A stretch of 64,000 nt of DNA from an uncultured Pelagibacteraceae bacterium (GCA_902601705.1 CACKNV010000003.1:1-64000), one strand, 5' to 3'. Shown: positions 7,362 to 16,079, numbered from the stretch's first letter. A program made the numbers and translations. Notes: generated by a model not told the origin, from the sequence alone.

Positions 7362-8405
7362 TTATTTTTTTAAAACTGTAAGATGTCCCATTTTTCTTTT
7401 ATCTTTAATTGATTTTTTTTCATAGTCATAAAAAAATTCATCTTTATTAAATTTTTTTGATCTATAGGTTTCGATATCTTTTCCTAAGACGTTGAACATT
7501 TCAGCGTTAGAAATTTTTTCTACTTTTTCTAGACCTAAATCACATACTGCTCTCACATGATTTTCAAATTGACTGATATTAAAAGCATTTATTGTTAAGT
7601 GGCCTGAATTATGAACTCTTGGCGCAATTTCATTAACTAATAAATTATCATCATAGTCGATGAAATATTCTACACACATCGTGCCAACATAATCTAATTT
7701 TTCTGAAATAAGTTTTGCATTACTTTGTGCTTCAACAAAAATTTCTTTATTTATATCCGCAGGGATTTTTGAGAAATTTAAGATTTGATCCTTATGAATA
7801 TTTTCTATGGGTTCATAAATATAAGTTTTACCATTTAAATATCTTGTTATTACAACTGATATCTCTTTCTTTAAGTTTACTTTTTTTTCTAAAATATAAT
7901 CAGCTGTGAAACACCAATCTTTTTTTATATCATCAAGAGAGTTTAAAACGAATTGACCGTGCCCATCATAACCAAGTGTATTTGACTTTAAAATTCCAGG
8001 TAATAAATTTTTATTCTTTTCAACATCTCCAGCTTCTTTAATAAAAGCCCAGTCTGTAGTTTTTATGCCTAAATCATTTACAAAAGTTTTTTCTAACTTT
8101 CTATTTTGAATTATTTTATTTATTTCAGGTTTAGGTAAGACCTTTCTCTTTAATTCAATCTTTTTTAGAATATCTACTGGTATGTTTTCAAATTCAAAGG
8201 TTACGATATTAACTTTATCAATAAATTCTTTAATCTTACTTTCATCATAGTATTTAGAATAAATAAATTCATTAGAATAATTTTGTGCAGGACCTTGTTC
8301 ATCATCAGAAATGACGACTGTTTTTACGTTAATTTTTTTTGCTGCTTGACAAAGCAGTGAACCTAATTGTCCTGAGCCTATAATCCCTAAAGTGATGTCA
8401 GACAT
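7362..8405 (-). CDS. purK: N5-carboxyaminoimidazole ribonucleotide synthase
   Basis: A 347-residue ATP-grasp enzyme that makes N5-CAIR from AIR, bicarbonate and ATP in purine synthesis. The N-terminal Rossmann-like GIIGSGQLGSLLCQAA motif, the GYDGHGQFVL segment and the metal-site CVEYFIDYDDNLLVNEIAPRVHNSGH stretch (split here by family alignment) are diagnostic. It starts with ATG three bases after the purE stop, so purE and purK form one operon feeding the same pathway step. Confidence 0.95.
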   Translation of the reverse strand: MSDITLGIIGSGQLGSLLCQAAKKINVKTVVISDDEQGPAQNYSNEFIYSKYYDESKIKEFIDKVNIVTFEFENIPVDILKKIELKRKVLPKPEINKIIQNRKLEKTFVNDLGIKTTDWAFIKEAGDVEKNKNLLPGILKSNTLGYDGHGQFVLNSLDDIKKDWCFTADYILEKKVNLKKEISVVITRYLNGKTYIYEPIENIHKDQILNFSKIPADINKEIFVEAQSNAKLISEKLDYVGTMCVEYFIDYDDNLLVNEIAPRVHNSGHLTINAFNISQFENHVRAVCDLGLEKVEKISNAEMFNVLGKDIETYRSKKFNKDEFFYDYEKKSIKDKRKMGHLTVLKK

Positions 8406-8408
8406 TTG

Positions 8409-8897
8409 TTATTTAGGTTTTTTTTTAATAGATTGAGTTTGGAGCCTTCTCCATCTTTCCAAATTTGATTTTACTTTTGTATCAAAGTTACCAATTATTG
8501 AAGCGGCTATAATACCTGCATTAAATGCACCATCGATTGCAAGGCATCCTACTGGGACACCTTTTGGCATTTGCGCCATGGACAGCAAGCTATCAAGGCC
8601 TTTTATTTTTTTAGTCTCCATTGGCACACCGAGAACTGGTAAAGTGGTTAAAGAAGCAACCATGCCTGCTAAATGTGCAGCTCCTCCTGCTCCTGCTACG
8701 ATTACACCAAAACCATTTTTTTCTGCTGTTTCTGCAAACTGAAACATTCGCTTCGGAGTTCGGTGGGCACTAACAATTAAAGTTTGGTATTTTACTTTTA
8801 GTAATTTGAGAATTTTTTCGCAGTCTTTCATTACGGAATAATCACTTTGTGAACCCATAATAATGGCTACTTTATTATTTTGTTTCTTAGTTTTCAC
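8409..8897 (-). CDS. purE: N5-CAIR mutase (class I PurE)
   Basis: A 162-residue enzyme that converts N5-CAIR to CAIR after PurK. Family motifs are IMGSQSDYSVMKD, the active-site SAHRTP and the glycine-rich GVIVAGAGGAAHLAGM. The likely start is GTG at 8897, preceded by no good Shine-Dalgarno site. An alternative in-frame ATG (at the IIMGSQSD segment) would cut into the first strand and is unlikely. It is first in the purE-purK operon. Confidence 0.95.
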   Translation of the reverse strand: MKTKKQNNKVAIIMGSQSDYSVMKDCEKILKLLKVKYQTLIVSAHRTPKRMFQFAETAEKNGFGVIVAGAGGAAHLAGMVASLTTLPVLGVPMETKKIKGLDSLLSMAQMPKGVPVGCLAIDGAFNAGIIAASIIGNFDTKVKSNLERWRRLQTQSIKKKPK

Positions 8898-8931
8898 AGA
8901 TTAATTTAACAATTATGAGCCTAAAAACAAT

Positions 8932-8951
8932 GGCCTAATGTTTATTAGGCC
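8932..8951 (-). terminator. Intrinsic terminator of the 39-residue basic protein gene
   Basis: A perfect 8-base-pair stem GGCCTAAT / ATTAGGCC with a 4-base loop, followed on the minus strand by ATTGTTTTT. It lies 25 bases past the stop of the small gene at 8977-9096 and before purE, giving that small gene its own transcript end. Confidence 0.75.
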
Positions 8952-8976
8952 GCTAAATAGTAATGGAGGAAAGATG

Positions 8977-9096
8977 TTAAGCTCTTGCTCTAAAAAGTAA
9001 AGCTTTTGGGGAGTTTTGAAGCTCGAATAAAGAAACTCTTCTTAATTTTCTAGTAGTTGATTTGTTTTTACTTTTTTTAATTGCTTTTAATTTCAT
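8977..9096 (-). CDS. 39-residue basic protein of unknown function
   Basis: A 40-codon frame (MKLKAIKKSKNKSTTRKLRR then VSLFELQNSPKALLFRARA). The first half is Lys/Arg rich and the second half more hydrophobic. It has a good Shine-Dalgarno sequence (AAAGGA about five bases before ATG) and a strong terminator. It occupies an otherwise empty 300-base gap between ybgC and purE. Size and charge resemble small ribosome-associated proteins, but there is no Cys and it is not L36. Function unknown. Confidence 0.6.
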   Translation of the reverse strand: MKLKAIKKSKNKSTTRKLRRVSLFELQNSPKALLFRARA

Positions 9097-9203
9097 ATTT
9101 CCTTTTTAGTTTAATTTCAGAGGTTTAAGTAATGCTAAAATTGCAAACTTGATTTGAATTTAGCCTTAGATTTAGGCAAAGATTTGACTTCTTTTAGTTA
9201 AAT

Positions 9204-9596
9204 TTATATTTTTTTTAATAAATCTTGCGGAAGTTTAATAACAGACCCATTGCTGTCTATAACTGCTAATTCAACCTGTGCTGTAACTAGTGTTTCATTA
9301 TCTCTAGAAACTTCTTGTAATAAATTAAGTCTTACAGGTGATTTTTTTATGACTTTAGTTTCGACCTGTAAATGGTCCTCAAAATTTGCAGATTTTAGGT
9401 ATTTAACATTGCATTCTCTTACGACAAAGATGGCATCAAATTGGTGTCTCAACTGTTGGTGGGTTAATTTTAAATGATCATAAATCATTTCTGTTCGTGC
9501 TCGTTCAATAAAATGTAAATATCTAGCATAATAAACGATACCCCCTGCATCAGTATCCTCATAGTAAACTTTTGTTTTAAAAATATGGCCTGCCAT
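9204..9596 (-). CDS. ybgC: YbgC-type acyl-CoA thioesterase (hotdog fold)
   Basis: A 130-residue 4-hydroxybenzoyl-CoA-thioesterase-family protein. The catalytic-loop segment YYEDTDAGGIVYYARYL with Asp16 and the helix FIERARTEMI are diagnostic. YbgC hydrolyses acyl-CoA or acyl-ACP and is usually linked to the Tol-Pal envelope system. I chose ATG at 9596 (MAGHIFKTKV) because family homology begins there; an upstream TTG at 9632 would add 12 unconserved residues. No tolQRAB genes are adjacent here. Confidence 0.88.
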   Translation of the reverse strand: MAGHIFKTKVYYEDTDAGGIVYYARYLHFIERARTEMIYDHLKLTHQQLRHQFDAIFVVRECNVKYLKSANFEDHLQVETKVIKKSPVRLNLLQEVSRDNETLVTAQVELAVIDSNGSVIKLPQDLLKKI

Positions 9597-9708
9597 ACAA
9601 TTGACAATAAGCTTTAAAGAGTTCCATTTCAACAGAGATAAGATAATTTTCTTTTTTTTGACTAATTTATGCCAAGCAAAACGCAGAATCTTTAATTAAC
9701 TTTTAATT

Positions 9709-9912
9709 ATGAAAACATTATCTATTATATCATTATTGCTTTTGTTAACAAACTGTGCGAGTGGAAACATGGCAAAAGTAAAAATTGGCAAACGTTGCAC
9801 AATTGCTGATGCAAACCAGTTACAAGAGTCTTCTTATATTTGGGTAGTAAGCAAAGAAGCTCAGAAAGATTTTGACAAAAGAATTAATAAGTCAAATTGT
9901 CAAGACAGCTAA
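9709..9912 (+). CDS. Small lipoprotein of unknown function
   Basis: A 67-residue protein with a lipoprotein signal (MKTLSIISLLLLLTNC); the lipobox Cys is residue 16 and is preceded by LTN, so Asn sits at the unusual -1 position. The mature part is only about 50 residues and contains two more cysteines (Cys29 and Cys64 region) that could pair in the periplasm. I recognise no family. The downstream hairpin at 9941-9972 may end its transcript. Confidence 0.55.
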   Translation: MKTLSIISLLLLLTNCASGNMAKVKIGKRCTIADANQLQESSYIWVVSKEAQKDFDKRINKSNCQDS

Positions 9913-9937
9913 ATAGTTATTTAAATTGAAATAATTT

Positions 9938-10123
9938 ATGATAATAAGGGGTATGAACTTACCCCTTATTATTGCTTGTATCGTAATCGTTTTAGCTCTA
10001 ATAATTCTTCCTTTAGTTGTCTCCTATAAAGCTGAAAATAAAGAAAAAAATAACAAAAATGAGTGGAATAAAATTAAAGAATATGGGAATAAACTTAACA
10101 ACAAAACTAGAGAAAAATATTAA
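9938..10123 (+). CDS. Small single-pass membrane protein
   Basis: A 61-residue frame with one long hydrophobic segment (about LPLIIACIVIVLALIILPLVV) followed by a Lys/Asn/Glu-rich cytoplasm-type tail (YKAENKEKNNKNEWNK). A second in-frame ATG at 9953 would give 56 residues and lies in the loop of a 12-base-pair hairpin that also contains the only Shine-Dalgarno-like AAGGGG. Which start is used is uncertain. It is followed nine bases later by the metallo-beta-lactamase-fold gene. Function unknown. Confidence 0.5.
   Translation: MIIRGMNLPLIIACIVIVLALIILPLVVSYKAENKEKNNKNEWNKIKEYGNKLNNKTREKY
9941..9972 (+). promoter_or_regulatory. 12-bp hairpin overlapping the start of a membrane-protein gene
   Basis: ATAATAAGGGGT at 9941-9952 and ACCCCTTATTAT at 9961-9972 are perfect inverted copies separated by ATGAACTT. 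The loop holds the ATG at 9953 and the stem holds the AAGGGG motif. It could be a terminator for the upstream lipoprotein gene, although the following T content is low. It could instead be an RNA fold that hides the ribosome site of the downstream gene. Confidence 0.5.
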
Positions 10124-10131
10124 TAGAAATA

Positions 10132-11217
10132 ATGATAAAATTTTCATCATTTCTTCTTATTATTCTTTTTTTTAATATAGAACTTGTTGCAATGGATCAA
10201 AAACCTTACCACCATATTTATAAAGATGGTAAGTTATTTGCTTTTAGAAACCTTGAAGGTGGCCCAAAAAGAGATCCTAATTTTAAATGGAATTGGAAAG
10301 TTTTCAGAGAAGAGAAGAAGAAACTTAAGATCGATTATCCGCCCGAACATGTGATTGATAGGGAAATAGTTTTAAGAAATCTTGAAAAATATAAATCTGA
10401 TTCTTACGTAATGTGGCTTGATCATGCGAGCTTCATAATTAAACTTGGAGACACTACAATTATTACTGATCCAGTTTTCGAAAAGAATTATGGACCTATG
10501 ATATTTGGTCCTAAGAAATACGTAGAGTCTCCTTTGACTCTTAAAGAACTTCCTAAGATAGATTTATTTTTGCTAACACACAATCATTATGATCACATGA
10601 GTATTCGTACGATAAAAAACTTTCCTTATAAGAATGCTGGAGTTCTTGTACCTCTTAAGCTTGGGAAATATTTTACGAAAAATGGGTATAAAAAAGATAC
10701 TGTTAGAGAAATGGATTGGTTTGACAAAATTAAAATTAATGATGAAATCACGGTAACTATGCTTCCAAGCCAACACTGGTCCAAGCGGTGGATTTGGGGA
10801 GATGGAAATACAAATAGAACACTTTGGGGGAGTTTTTTAATTGAATACAAAGATAAAAAAATCTTTTTTGCTTGTGATACTGGACCAGCACCATTTTATA
10901 AAGAATTAGGAAAAAAATTTGGTCCTATCGATTTGGGTTTTGGAAATTTAGGCGCCTATAATTTCTATCCAATTATACCAGTCAAGGATAAATCTACAGC
11001 TCACGCAAACCCTGAAGAGCTTTTATCTTTAATGAAAGATCTAAAGGTAAAAAAAGTTATAGGGATGCATTGGGGTACAGCAATTTTAAGTTTAGAACCT
11101 ATTTGGGAACCTCCAGTAAGGTTTAAAGAAAATGCTGAAAAGTTTGGCTACAAAAAAGAAGAGGCAATTATATTTAAAATTGGTGAGATTAAAAAATTAG
11201 AAGATCTTATTAACTGA
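10132..11217 (+). CDS. Exported metallo-beta-lactamase-fold hydrolase (UlaG/NAPE-PLD-like)
   Basis: A 361-residue protein with a signal peptide (IKFSSFLLIILFFNIELVA). The metal-binding motif is HNHYDH in FLLTHNHYDHMSI, and further ligands lie in PSQHWSKRW and FACDTG and IGMHWGT. Similarity in WLDHASFIIKLGDTTIITDPVF is to the RomA/NAPE-PLD branch, which cleaves phospholipid-like phosphodiesters, though bacterial substrates are mostly unknown. It likely acts in the periplasm. Its last 8 bases overlap the convergent coiled-coil gene. Confidence 0.78.
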   Translation: MIKFSSFLLIILFFNIELVAMDQKPYHHIYKDGKLFAFRNLEGGPKRDPNFKWNWKVFREEKKKLKIDYPPEHVIDREIVLRNLEKYKSDSYVMWLDHASFIIKLGDTTIITDPVFEKNYGPMIFGPKKYVESPLTLKELPKIDLFLLTHNHYDHMSIRTIKNFPYKNAGVLVPLKLGKYFTKNGYKKDTVREMDWFDKIKINDEITVTMLPSQHWSKRWIWGDGNTNRTLWGSFLIEYKDKKIFFACDTGPAPFYKELGKKFGPIDLGFGNLGAYNFYPIIPVKDKSTAHANPEELLSLMKDLKVKKVIGMHWGTAILSLEPIWEPPVRFKENAEKFGYKKEEAIIFKIGEIKKLEDLIN

Positions 11218-12436
11218 CTTTTCTTTTATTTCTCTCGCTATCTAATAATTTCGTCAATGAATCAACCATTATATCAGAAGCTTTAAAAATTTCATTTGGT
11301 TGAAATTCATGAGTTGTATGGTTTTCAGGATTAGTTTTGTCCTCAATAATTATTCCTTCATCCGGTGAATTATTTTTAATATAAATTAAAATTAACCAAT
11401 CAGCTTCGATCGCATCATCCCATTTTATATAAATTTCTCCTGTTTCAAATCTTTTATCAATGCATCTCATGATACTTAAATATTTTGGAATATATTTTTT
11501 ATTTAATTGAAAGCACAAGCTATGAGCTGATCGGTAAAAACTTTCAAGAGCGTATTCGATTTTTTCTCTTTCTTCATTATAATTTCTCTCTTTTTCTAAT
11601 AACGTTGCTTTATCATCGGTTTCTTCTACTTTAATGCCTAAACTTGCAACTCGTTCTCTTATTGCTTCATTTATTTTTTGCTCTCTGATTAACTTGTACT
11701 TTTCTTTTATTTTATCAATACGTTGTTGAACTTCCTCGTAAGACTCCCTTTGTTGAGTAAAAACAAATTTTTCAAGATTTTTGATTTCTAATTCTTCTCT
11801 TTTTCTAAAAAGATCAATTTTTTTCTCTAATTTGATTTGCTCTAAAAATTGCCTTTGTTTTTCAGCTCTTTCTTTTCTAAGCTCAGCCTGTTCTAATTTT
11901 ATAAATCTTTGTAAATCTAGTTTTCTCTCTTTTTCAAGTTTTTGCTCTTCTTTAAGCTCATTTTTTTTTGCCTCTAAAGCTAATTTTTCCTGTTTTAGTA
12001 ATCTTTTTTGAGCGTCTTTTTTTTCTTGTTCCATAAACTTAAGTTTTATTTTCTTTTGTTTTTCTCGCTCTTCTAAAATAATTTTTTTTATCCCTGAAAC
12101 TTTATTGGAAATACCTATAAAAAATGTTTGTAATGTTTGATCTAAATTTATATTAAATCTAAATATAGATTTAACTTTATCATTAAGTCTTAATAAGCCT
12201 GAAACTAAAGCTCTTGTTTTTTGAGGTTTTTTATTTGATTTCTTTAATTTAAAATTTTTCTTTAATTTTACTTTTGTAGTTCTTCTTGTTTTTTTCTTTA
12301 CTGGTCTTTTCGATTTTTTACTTTTTCGAATTTTCTTATTTTTTAATTTTTTTCTTTTTTCTCTAAATCTACGAATTAAGGATTTTTTTTGTTTTTTTTT
12401 GTTAACCTTTTTAGGTTTTTTTTTCCTCTTTTTCAT
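11210..12436 (-). CDS. Lys/Arg-rich coiled-coil protein of unknown function
   Basis: A 408-residue protein of three parts. Residues 1-75 are a histone-tail-like Lys/Arg stretch (MKKRKKKPKKVNKKKQKK and on). About 115-285 is a long charged coiled coil rich in Glu, Lys, Gln and Leu. The last 125 residues form a compact-looking domain with IYIKWDDAIEADWLILIYIKN. No signal peptide or membrane helix. I do not recognise the family. The architecture would fit binding to DNA, RNA or anionic membrane, but that is inference. It lies upstream of the convergent hydrolase and 26 bases after cfa on the same strand. Confidence 0.6.
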   Translation of the reverse strand: MKKRKKKPKKVNKKKQKKSLIRRFREKRKKLKNKKIRKSKKSKRPVKKKTRRTTKVKLKKNFKLKKSNKKPQKTRALVSGLLRLNDKVKSIFRFNINLDQTLQTFFIGISNKVSGIKKIILEEREKQKKIKLKFMEQEKKDAQKRLLKQEKLALEAKKNELKEEQKLEKERKLDLQRFIKLEQAELRKERAEKQRQFLEQIKLEKKIDLFRKREELEIKNLEKFVFTQQRESYEEVQQRIDKIKEKYKLIREQKINEAIRERVASLGIKVEETDDKATLLEKERNYNEEREKIEYALESFYRSAHSLCFQLNKKYIPKYLSIMRCIDKRFETGEIYIKWDDAIEADWLILIYIKNNSPDEGIIIEDKTNPENHTTHEFQPNEIFKASDIMVDSLTKLLDSERNKRKVS

Positions 12437-12462
12437 AACGACTATTTATTAAATAGCACTTT

Positions 12463-13668
12463 TTATGAATATATATAGTCTCTTGTACGGTGGGCTGATT
12501 GAAAGTTCTTAACAATTTGTAATTGAAAAACAACTAGATCTCTATATCTAAACGCTGCTGCGCAACTTGCCATATAGAATTCCCACATTTTTACAAATTT
12601 TTCATCAAATAAATCTTTTACCTCTTTTTTTCTCTCTAAAAATCGTTCTAACCAGCTTTCTAATGTTTTATCATAATGTCTTATTAACGTTTCAGTGTCT
12701 GAAACAATTAAACCAGTTTTTTCAATCGGATTTATTATTTGGCTGAAAGAAGGGCAAATACCTCCTGGAAATATATATTTTTGGATAAATTTATTTGGTG
12801 CTGTGGGTTTATCTACTACTCCTATAGTATGTAATAAAAATATCCCTTCATCTTTCAGTAGTTTGTTCATTGATTTAAAAAAGGTGTTGTAAAATTTTCT
12901 ACCAACATGCTCGAACATTCCTACAGAATAAATTCGATCATATTTCCCCTTTGCCTCTCTATAATCGATTAGTTCAAATTTAACTTGATTATCTAAATTA
13001 AGTTCTTTTGCTTTACGTTTACAATATTCTATTTGATTTTTACTTAAAGAAATTCCAGTTACTTCACATCCTTTTTGTTTAGCTATTTCAAAAGCCATAC
13101 CACCCCAACCACAACCAACTTCTAAAATTTTTTGTCCTTCTTTAATGTCCAATTTTTTTACAATATGATCTATTTTATTTTGTTGAGCTTCCTCTAATGT
13201 TTTAGTGCCATTTTTCCAATACGCACACGAATATAGTCTATGAGTTTTGTCTAAAAAAATATCATAGAGTTTTTCGCCTCTAGTTCCACCAATATCATAA
13301 TGATGCTCGACATTTTTTCTTGATTTACCTGGTAAATTAAAATTCGTTACTGTTCTCCATAATTGAAATATTTTTTTTGCAATTATACTTGTTGTTGAAA
13401 TTTCACCGCGTCCTAAATTCTTAATAAGTTCCATTAGAAAATCTTTCATTGAAGCGTTTTCAATTTCAATTTCATTTCTCATATAGGCTTCTGGAAATTC
13501 AAGCTCAGGATCTAATAACAACTTCCAGCTGAGATTATTTTTTAGTAATTTAACAGTAATTGGTTTTTCTTTTCGTGGATTACCGCAAATATATTTTTGT
13601 CCGTTTGCATCAACTAAAATAATTCCACCTTCTTTATAAATTTTTGTAAATATGTTCGCCAAAATCAT
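12463..13668 (-). CDS. cfa: Cyclopropane-fatty-acyl-phospholipid synthase
   Basis: A 401-residue SAM-dependent methyltransferase that cyclopropanates unsaturated acyl chains in membrane phospholipids. The SAM-binding motif is ILEVGCGWGGMAFEIA, and KTHRLYSCAYWKNGTKTLEEAQ plus YSVGMFEHVG are family signatures. The C-terminal QLQIVKNFQSAHRTRDYIY is also typical. Substrate chains would come from the fabA/fabB pathway found at 60-62 kb. It starts 3 bases after the DapA-family gene and is likely co-transcribed with it. Confidence 0.9.
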   Translation of the reverse strand: MILANIFTKIYKEGGIILVDANGQKYICGNPRKEKPITVKLLKNNLSWKLLLDPELEFPEAYMRNEIEIENASMKDFLMELIKNLGRGEISTTSIIAKKIFQLWRTVTNFNLPGKSRKNVEHHYDIGGTRGEKLYDIFLDKTHRLYSCAYWKNGTKTLEEAQQNKIDHIVKKLDIKEGQKILEVGCGWGGMAFEIAKQKGCEVTGISLSKNQIEYCKRKAKELNLDNQVKFELIDYREAKGKYDRIYSVGMFEHVGRKFYNTFFKSMNKLLKDEGIFLLHTIGVVDKPTAPNKFIQKYIFPGGICPSFSQIINPIEKTGLIVSDTETLIRHYDKTLESWLERFLERKKEVKDLFDEKFVKMWEFYMASCAAAFRYRDLVVFQLQIVKNFQSAHRTRDYIYS

Positions 13669-13671
13669 AAT

Positions 13672-14556
13672 TTAAGCCGCCAAATTTTTTTCTGTAACAA
13701 ATTCTAATTTGTTTAATTTATCAATTAGTTCCCTCTGTTTTTCTTCAGATAATAAAACCAGTGGTGGTAAAATATTCTTAAAATTTTCATCTTTAGTCGA
13801 TAAAAAACTATGAAGAGCAGAGATCAAATTATATTGATCAAACGTTTCTCTTACATTGATTAATTTTTCATTTTTAGATTGTGAAATTTTATTTTCAAAG
13901 TCATCAAAAACTTTTCTAGCTAAAGAATGAGTAACGTTAGTTACAGCTGATATACAACCTGAACATCCGAGCTCTAAACCTTTTAAAAGTTTTGCCTCTG
14001 AACCTGGAAACATCAGAAAATTTGGTAACTTCAAATTTTCAAATAAATTATAACTAGAATCTTTACACCCAATTATATTTTCTGGAAAATCTTTAACAAG
14101 TTTTGTCACCATTTCAGCTGAAAATTTGTAACCACTCAGCTTTTCAAAATTATAAAGAATAATTTTTATTTTGGGAATAACCGTAATTAATCTTGCATAG
14201 AAATCAAAAACTCCTTCATCCGTATTCCCTTTGTAATAAGCTGGAGGCATAATTAAAAACTCTCTAAAATTATATTCCATTGCATAACTAATTAGATCAA
14301 TATTTTCATTTAGAGAATTATTTCCAGTCCCTAAAAAAAATTGTTTTCTTAACTTATGGCTGGAAATTTTAGCTACAAGTTCTTTCTTTTCATTTGTTGA
14401 AATTAATTGGCTTTGACCTGTTGAACCAAAAAAGAAAATTCCATGCAAGCCGTTTTGAATGGCTTTACTCGCATGATTAATCGTTGCATCAATATTCAAT
14501 GTTCTATCGGCATTAAGAACACTCAATCCAGCTGCGTATACTCCTTTTTTAATCAT
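13672..14556 (-). CDS. DapA/NanA-family class I aldolase or synthase
   Basis: A 294-residue TIM-barrel protein of the dihydrodipicolinate-synthase/N-acetylneuraminate-lyase family. The Schiff-base lysine is in IIGCKDSSYN, the partner Tyr is in IILYNFEKLSGYKF, and the pyruvate-carboxylate loop is GSTGQSQLIST. The N-terminus IKKGVYAAGLSVLNAD departs from genuine DapA, so it is probably a catabolic or side-branch aldolase acting on a 2-oxo acid. Substrate not determinable. It is immediately upstream of cfa. Confidence 0.78.
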   Translation of the reverse strand: MIKKGVYAAGLSVLNADRTLNIDATINHASKAIQNGLHGIFFFGSTGQSQLISTNEKKELVAKISSHKLRKQFFLGTGNNSLNENIDLISYAMEYNFREFLIMPPAYYKGNTDEGVFDFYARLITVIPKIKIILYNFEKLSGYKFSAEMVTKLVKDFPENIIGCKDSSYNLFENLKLPNFLMFPGSEAKLLKGLELGCSGCISAVTNVTHSLARKVFDDFENKISQSKNEKLINVRETFDQYNLISALHSFLSTKDENFKNILPPLVLLSEEKQRELIDKLNKLEFVTEKNLAA

Positions 14557-14603
14557 AATCTTACCTAAATTATTCTATCTAAGTTATATTATTAAATTTA
14601 AAA

Positions 14604-15560
14604 ATGAAAGTTTTAGTAATTCAACCAAAAATTGGCATGGGAGATATGGTAATTTATTTGCCCTATATACATGCAATTTCAAAAAAATATCAATCACCAG
14701 TGTCCATTTTAGTAAAAGAAAACTCTCGTGCTAGTCAACTTTTAGCGCAAGATAAATACATTAAAGAAATTTTAATATTGGATAGAACAAAAAATAATTC
14801 TGGAAAACACGATGGTCTATCAGGATTCTTTAAATTAAGTAAAGATCTAAAATTAAAAGAATTTGATAAAGTTTTTATTTTTAATAGCTCTTTGAGATAC
14901 TTTTTAATTTCTAAAATGGCTGGAATAAAAAATGTCTCTCAATATCCATTATTTAGAAAAAAAGATAATGTTGTAACATCTGCTAAAATTTTTACAGAAA
15001 ATGAATTAGAAGATATTGTTTCGACACAACCAAAGCTTATAATAAGCGATGATAAAGTAAAAGAAGCTAAACAAAAGTTTTCTAAAGAGTTTAAACATAT
15101 ATGTTTAGGCATATCTGCTAGTGGCCCTACAAAAAGATGGAACATTAAAAACTTTTTAAAGCTCTGTATTAATATTAACGCAAGAATACCTTCAAAATTT
15201 TATTTAGCAGGAGGCAATAACGATAAGGACTTAATTGATCAGTTCCTTAACTCAAAACTGTCAAATAACTGTATTTCATTTAAAGACTTAAAAATAAGTG
15301 AAACATTGCCCATTATTAAAAACTGTAACCTTTATATTGGTAATGATACCGGTTGGTTACATATATCATCAGCATTGGGTATAAAATGTTTAGCCCTATT
15401 TATGGATAGCCCAGTCCAAGCTTATGGAAAATACTCAAAAAATATTGAAGTAATTGTGCCTGAAGGCGAAACAGAAGAGACCACGACACATGATACTTTA
15501 GGGGCAGATAAAATACCATTTGAAAAAGTTTTTAATAAATCGATTGAACTTTTAAACTAG
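14604..15560 (+). CDS. Glycosyltransferase family 9 (heptosyltransferase-like)
   Basis: A 318-residue GT-B glycosyltransferase of family 9. The N-terminus MKVLVIQPKIGMGDMVIYLPYIHA and the C-terminal nucleotide-sugar site CNLYIGNDTGWLHISSALG match the ADP-heptose:LPS heptosyltransferase group. GLSASGPTKRW is the family's central loop. It probably adds a sugar to surface polysaccharide or LPS core at the inner membrane. No other LPS gene is adjacent. Its stop overlaps the convergent J-domain gene by 4 bases. Confidence 0.82.
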   Translation: MKVLVIQPKIGMGDMVIYLPYIHAISKKYQSPVSILVKENSRASQLLAQDKYIKEILILDRTKNNSGKHDGLSGFFKLSKDLKLKEFDKVFIFNSSLRYFLISKMAGIKNVSQYPLFRKKDNVVTSAKIFTENELEDIVSTQPKLIISDDKVKEAKQKFSKEFKHICLGISASGPTKRWNIKNFLKLCININARIPSKFYLAGGNNDKDLIDQFLNSKLSNNCISFKDLKISETLPIIKNCNLYIGNDTGWLHISSALGIKCLALFMDSPVQAYGKYSKNIEVIVPEGETEETTTHDTLGADKIPFEKVFNKSIELLN

Positions 15561-16066
15561 CTAAAGTCAGTCTTAATTATTTTTTCTTTCGCCTCATTAA
15601 CAAGTTGACTCAACCTCTCAGTTTTTACATCTCTATTCATGTCTGGATGGATTTTTTTTTGGAGCTGGTTGGCAGCTTTTAATACATCTTCTTTGGTGCA
15701 GCCTTTTTTTAAACCAAGCAACTTATAAGCTTCGTCGTTCGTCACGCTTGATGATCCTTGAGTTTGACCGAACTGCCCCTCTGAAAATCTCCCAGAATTT
15801 TTCAAAAATTGAATTAGTCTCCACAGCTGGAACATTTGTAAAGCTGTAAAACCTTTTATTTTTAATCCACTTAAAATTACAAATAAAAAAGGAAGCGAAA
15901 AGATATATTTTCCACCAATAGTTAAAAGCAGAGCTAAAATTAATGAAAAATAAACTGCAATTTTTTTAATTGTAGTAGCTATCTTTTTTGAACTGGTTCT
16001 AGCAAACCAATTCAAAAATAAATAAATAATGACAAAGATGATAATTCCTATTAGAAACAAATTCAT
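15557..16066 (-). CDS. Membrane-anchored J-domain protein (DnaJ/Tim14-like)
   Basis: A 169-residue protein with an N-terminal membrane helix (2-20) and a second hydrophobic hairpin (about 35-70), ending in a J domain: DEAYKLLGLKKGCTKEDVLKAANQLQKKIHPDMNRD. The HPD tripeptide that stimulates DnaK ATPase is intact. The arrangement resembles alphaproteobacterial and mitochondrial Tim14-type proteins, which recruit Hsp70 to a membrane. The client is unknown. Confidence 0.82.
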   Translation of the reverse strand: MNLFLIGIIIFVIIYLFLNWFARTSSKKIATTIKKIAVYFSLILALLLTIGGKYIFSLPFLFVILSGLKIKGFTALQMFQLWRLIQFLKNSGRFSEGQFGQTQGSSSVTNDEAYKLLGLKKGCTKEDVLKAANQLQKKIHPDMNRDVKTERLSQLVNEAKEKIIKTDFS

Positions 16067-16079
16067 ATAATTTTCAAAT

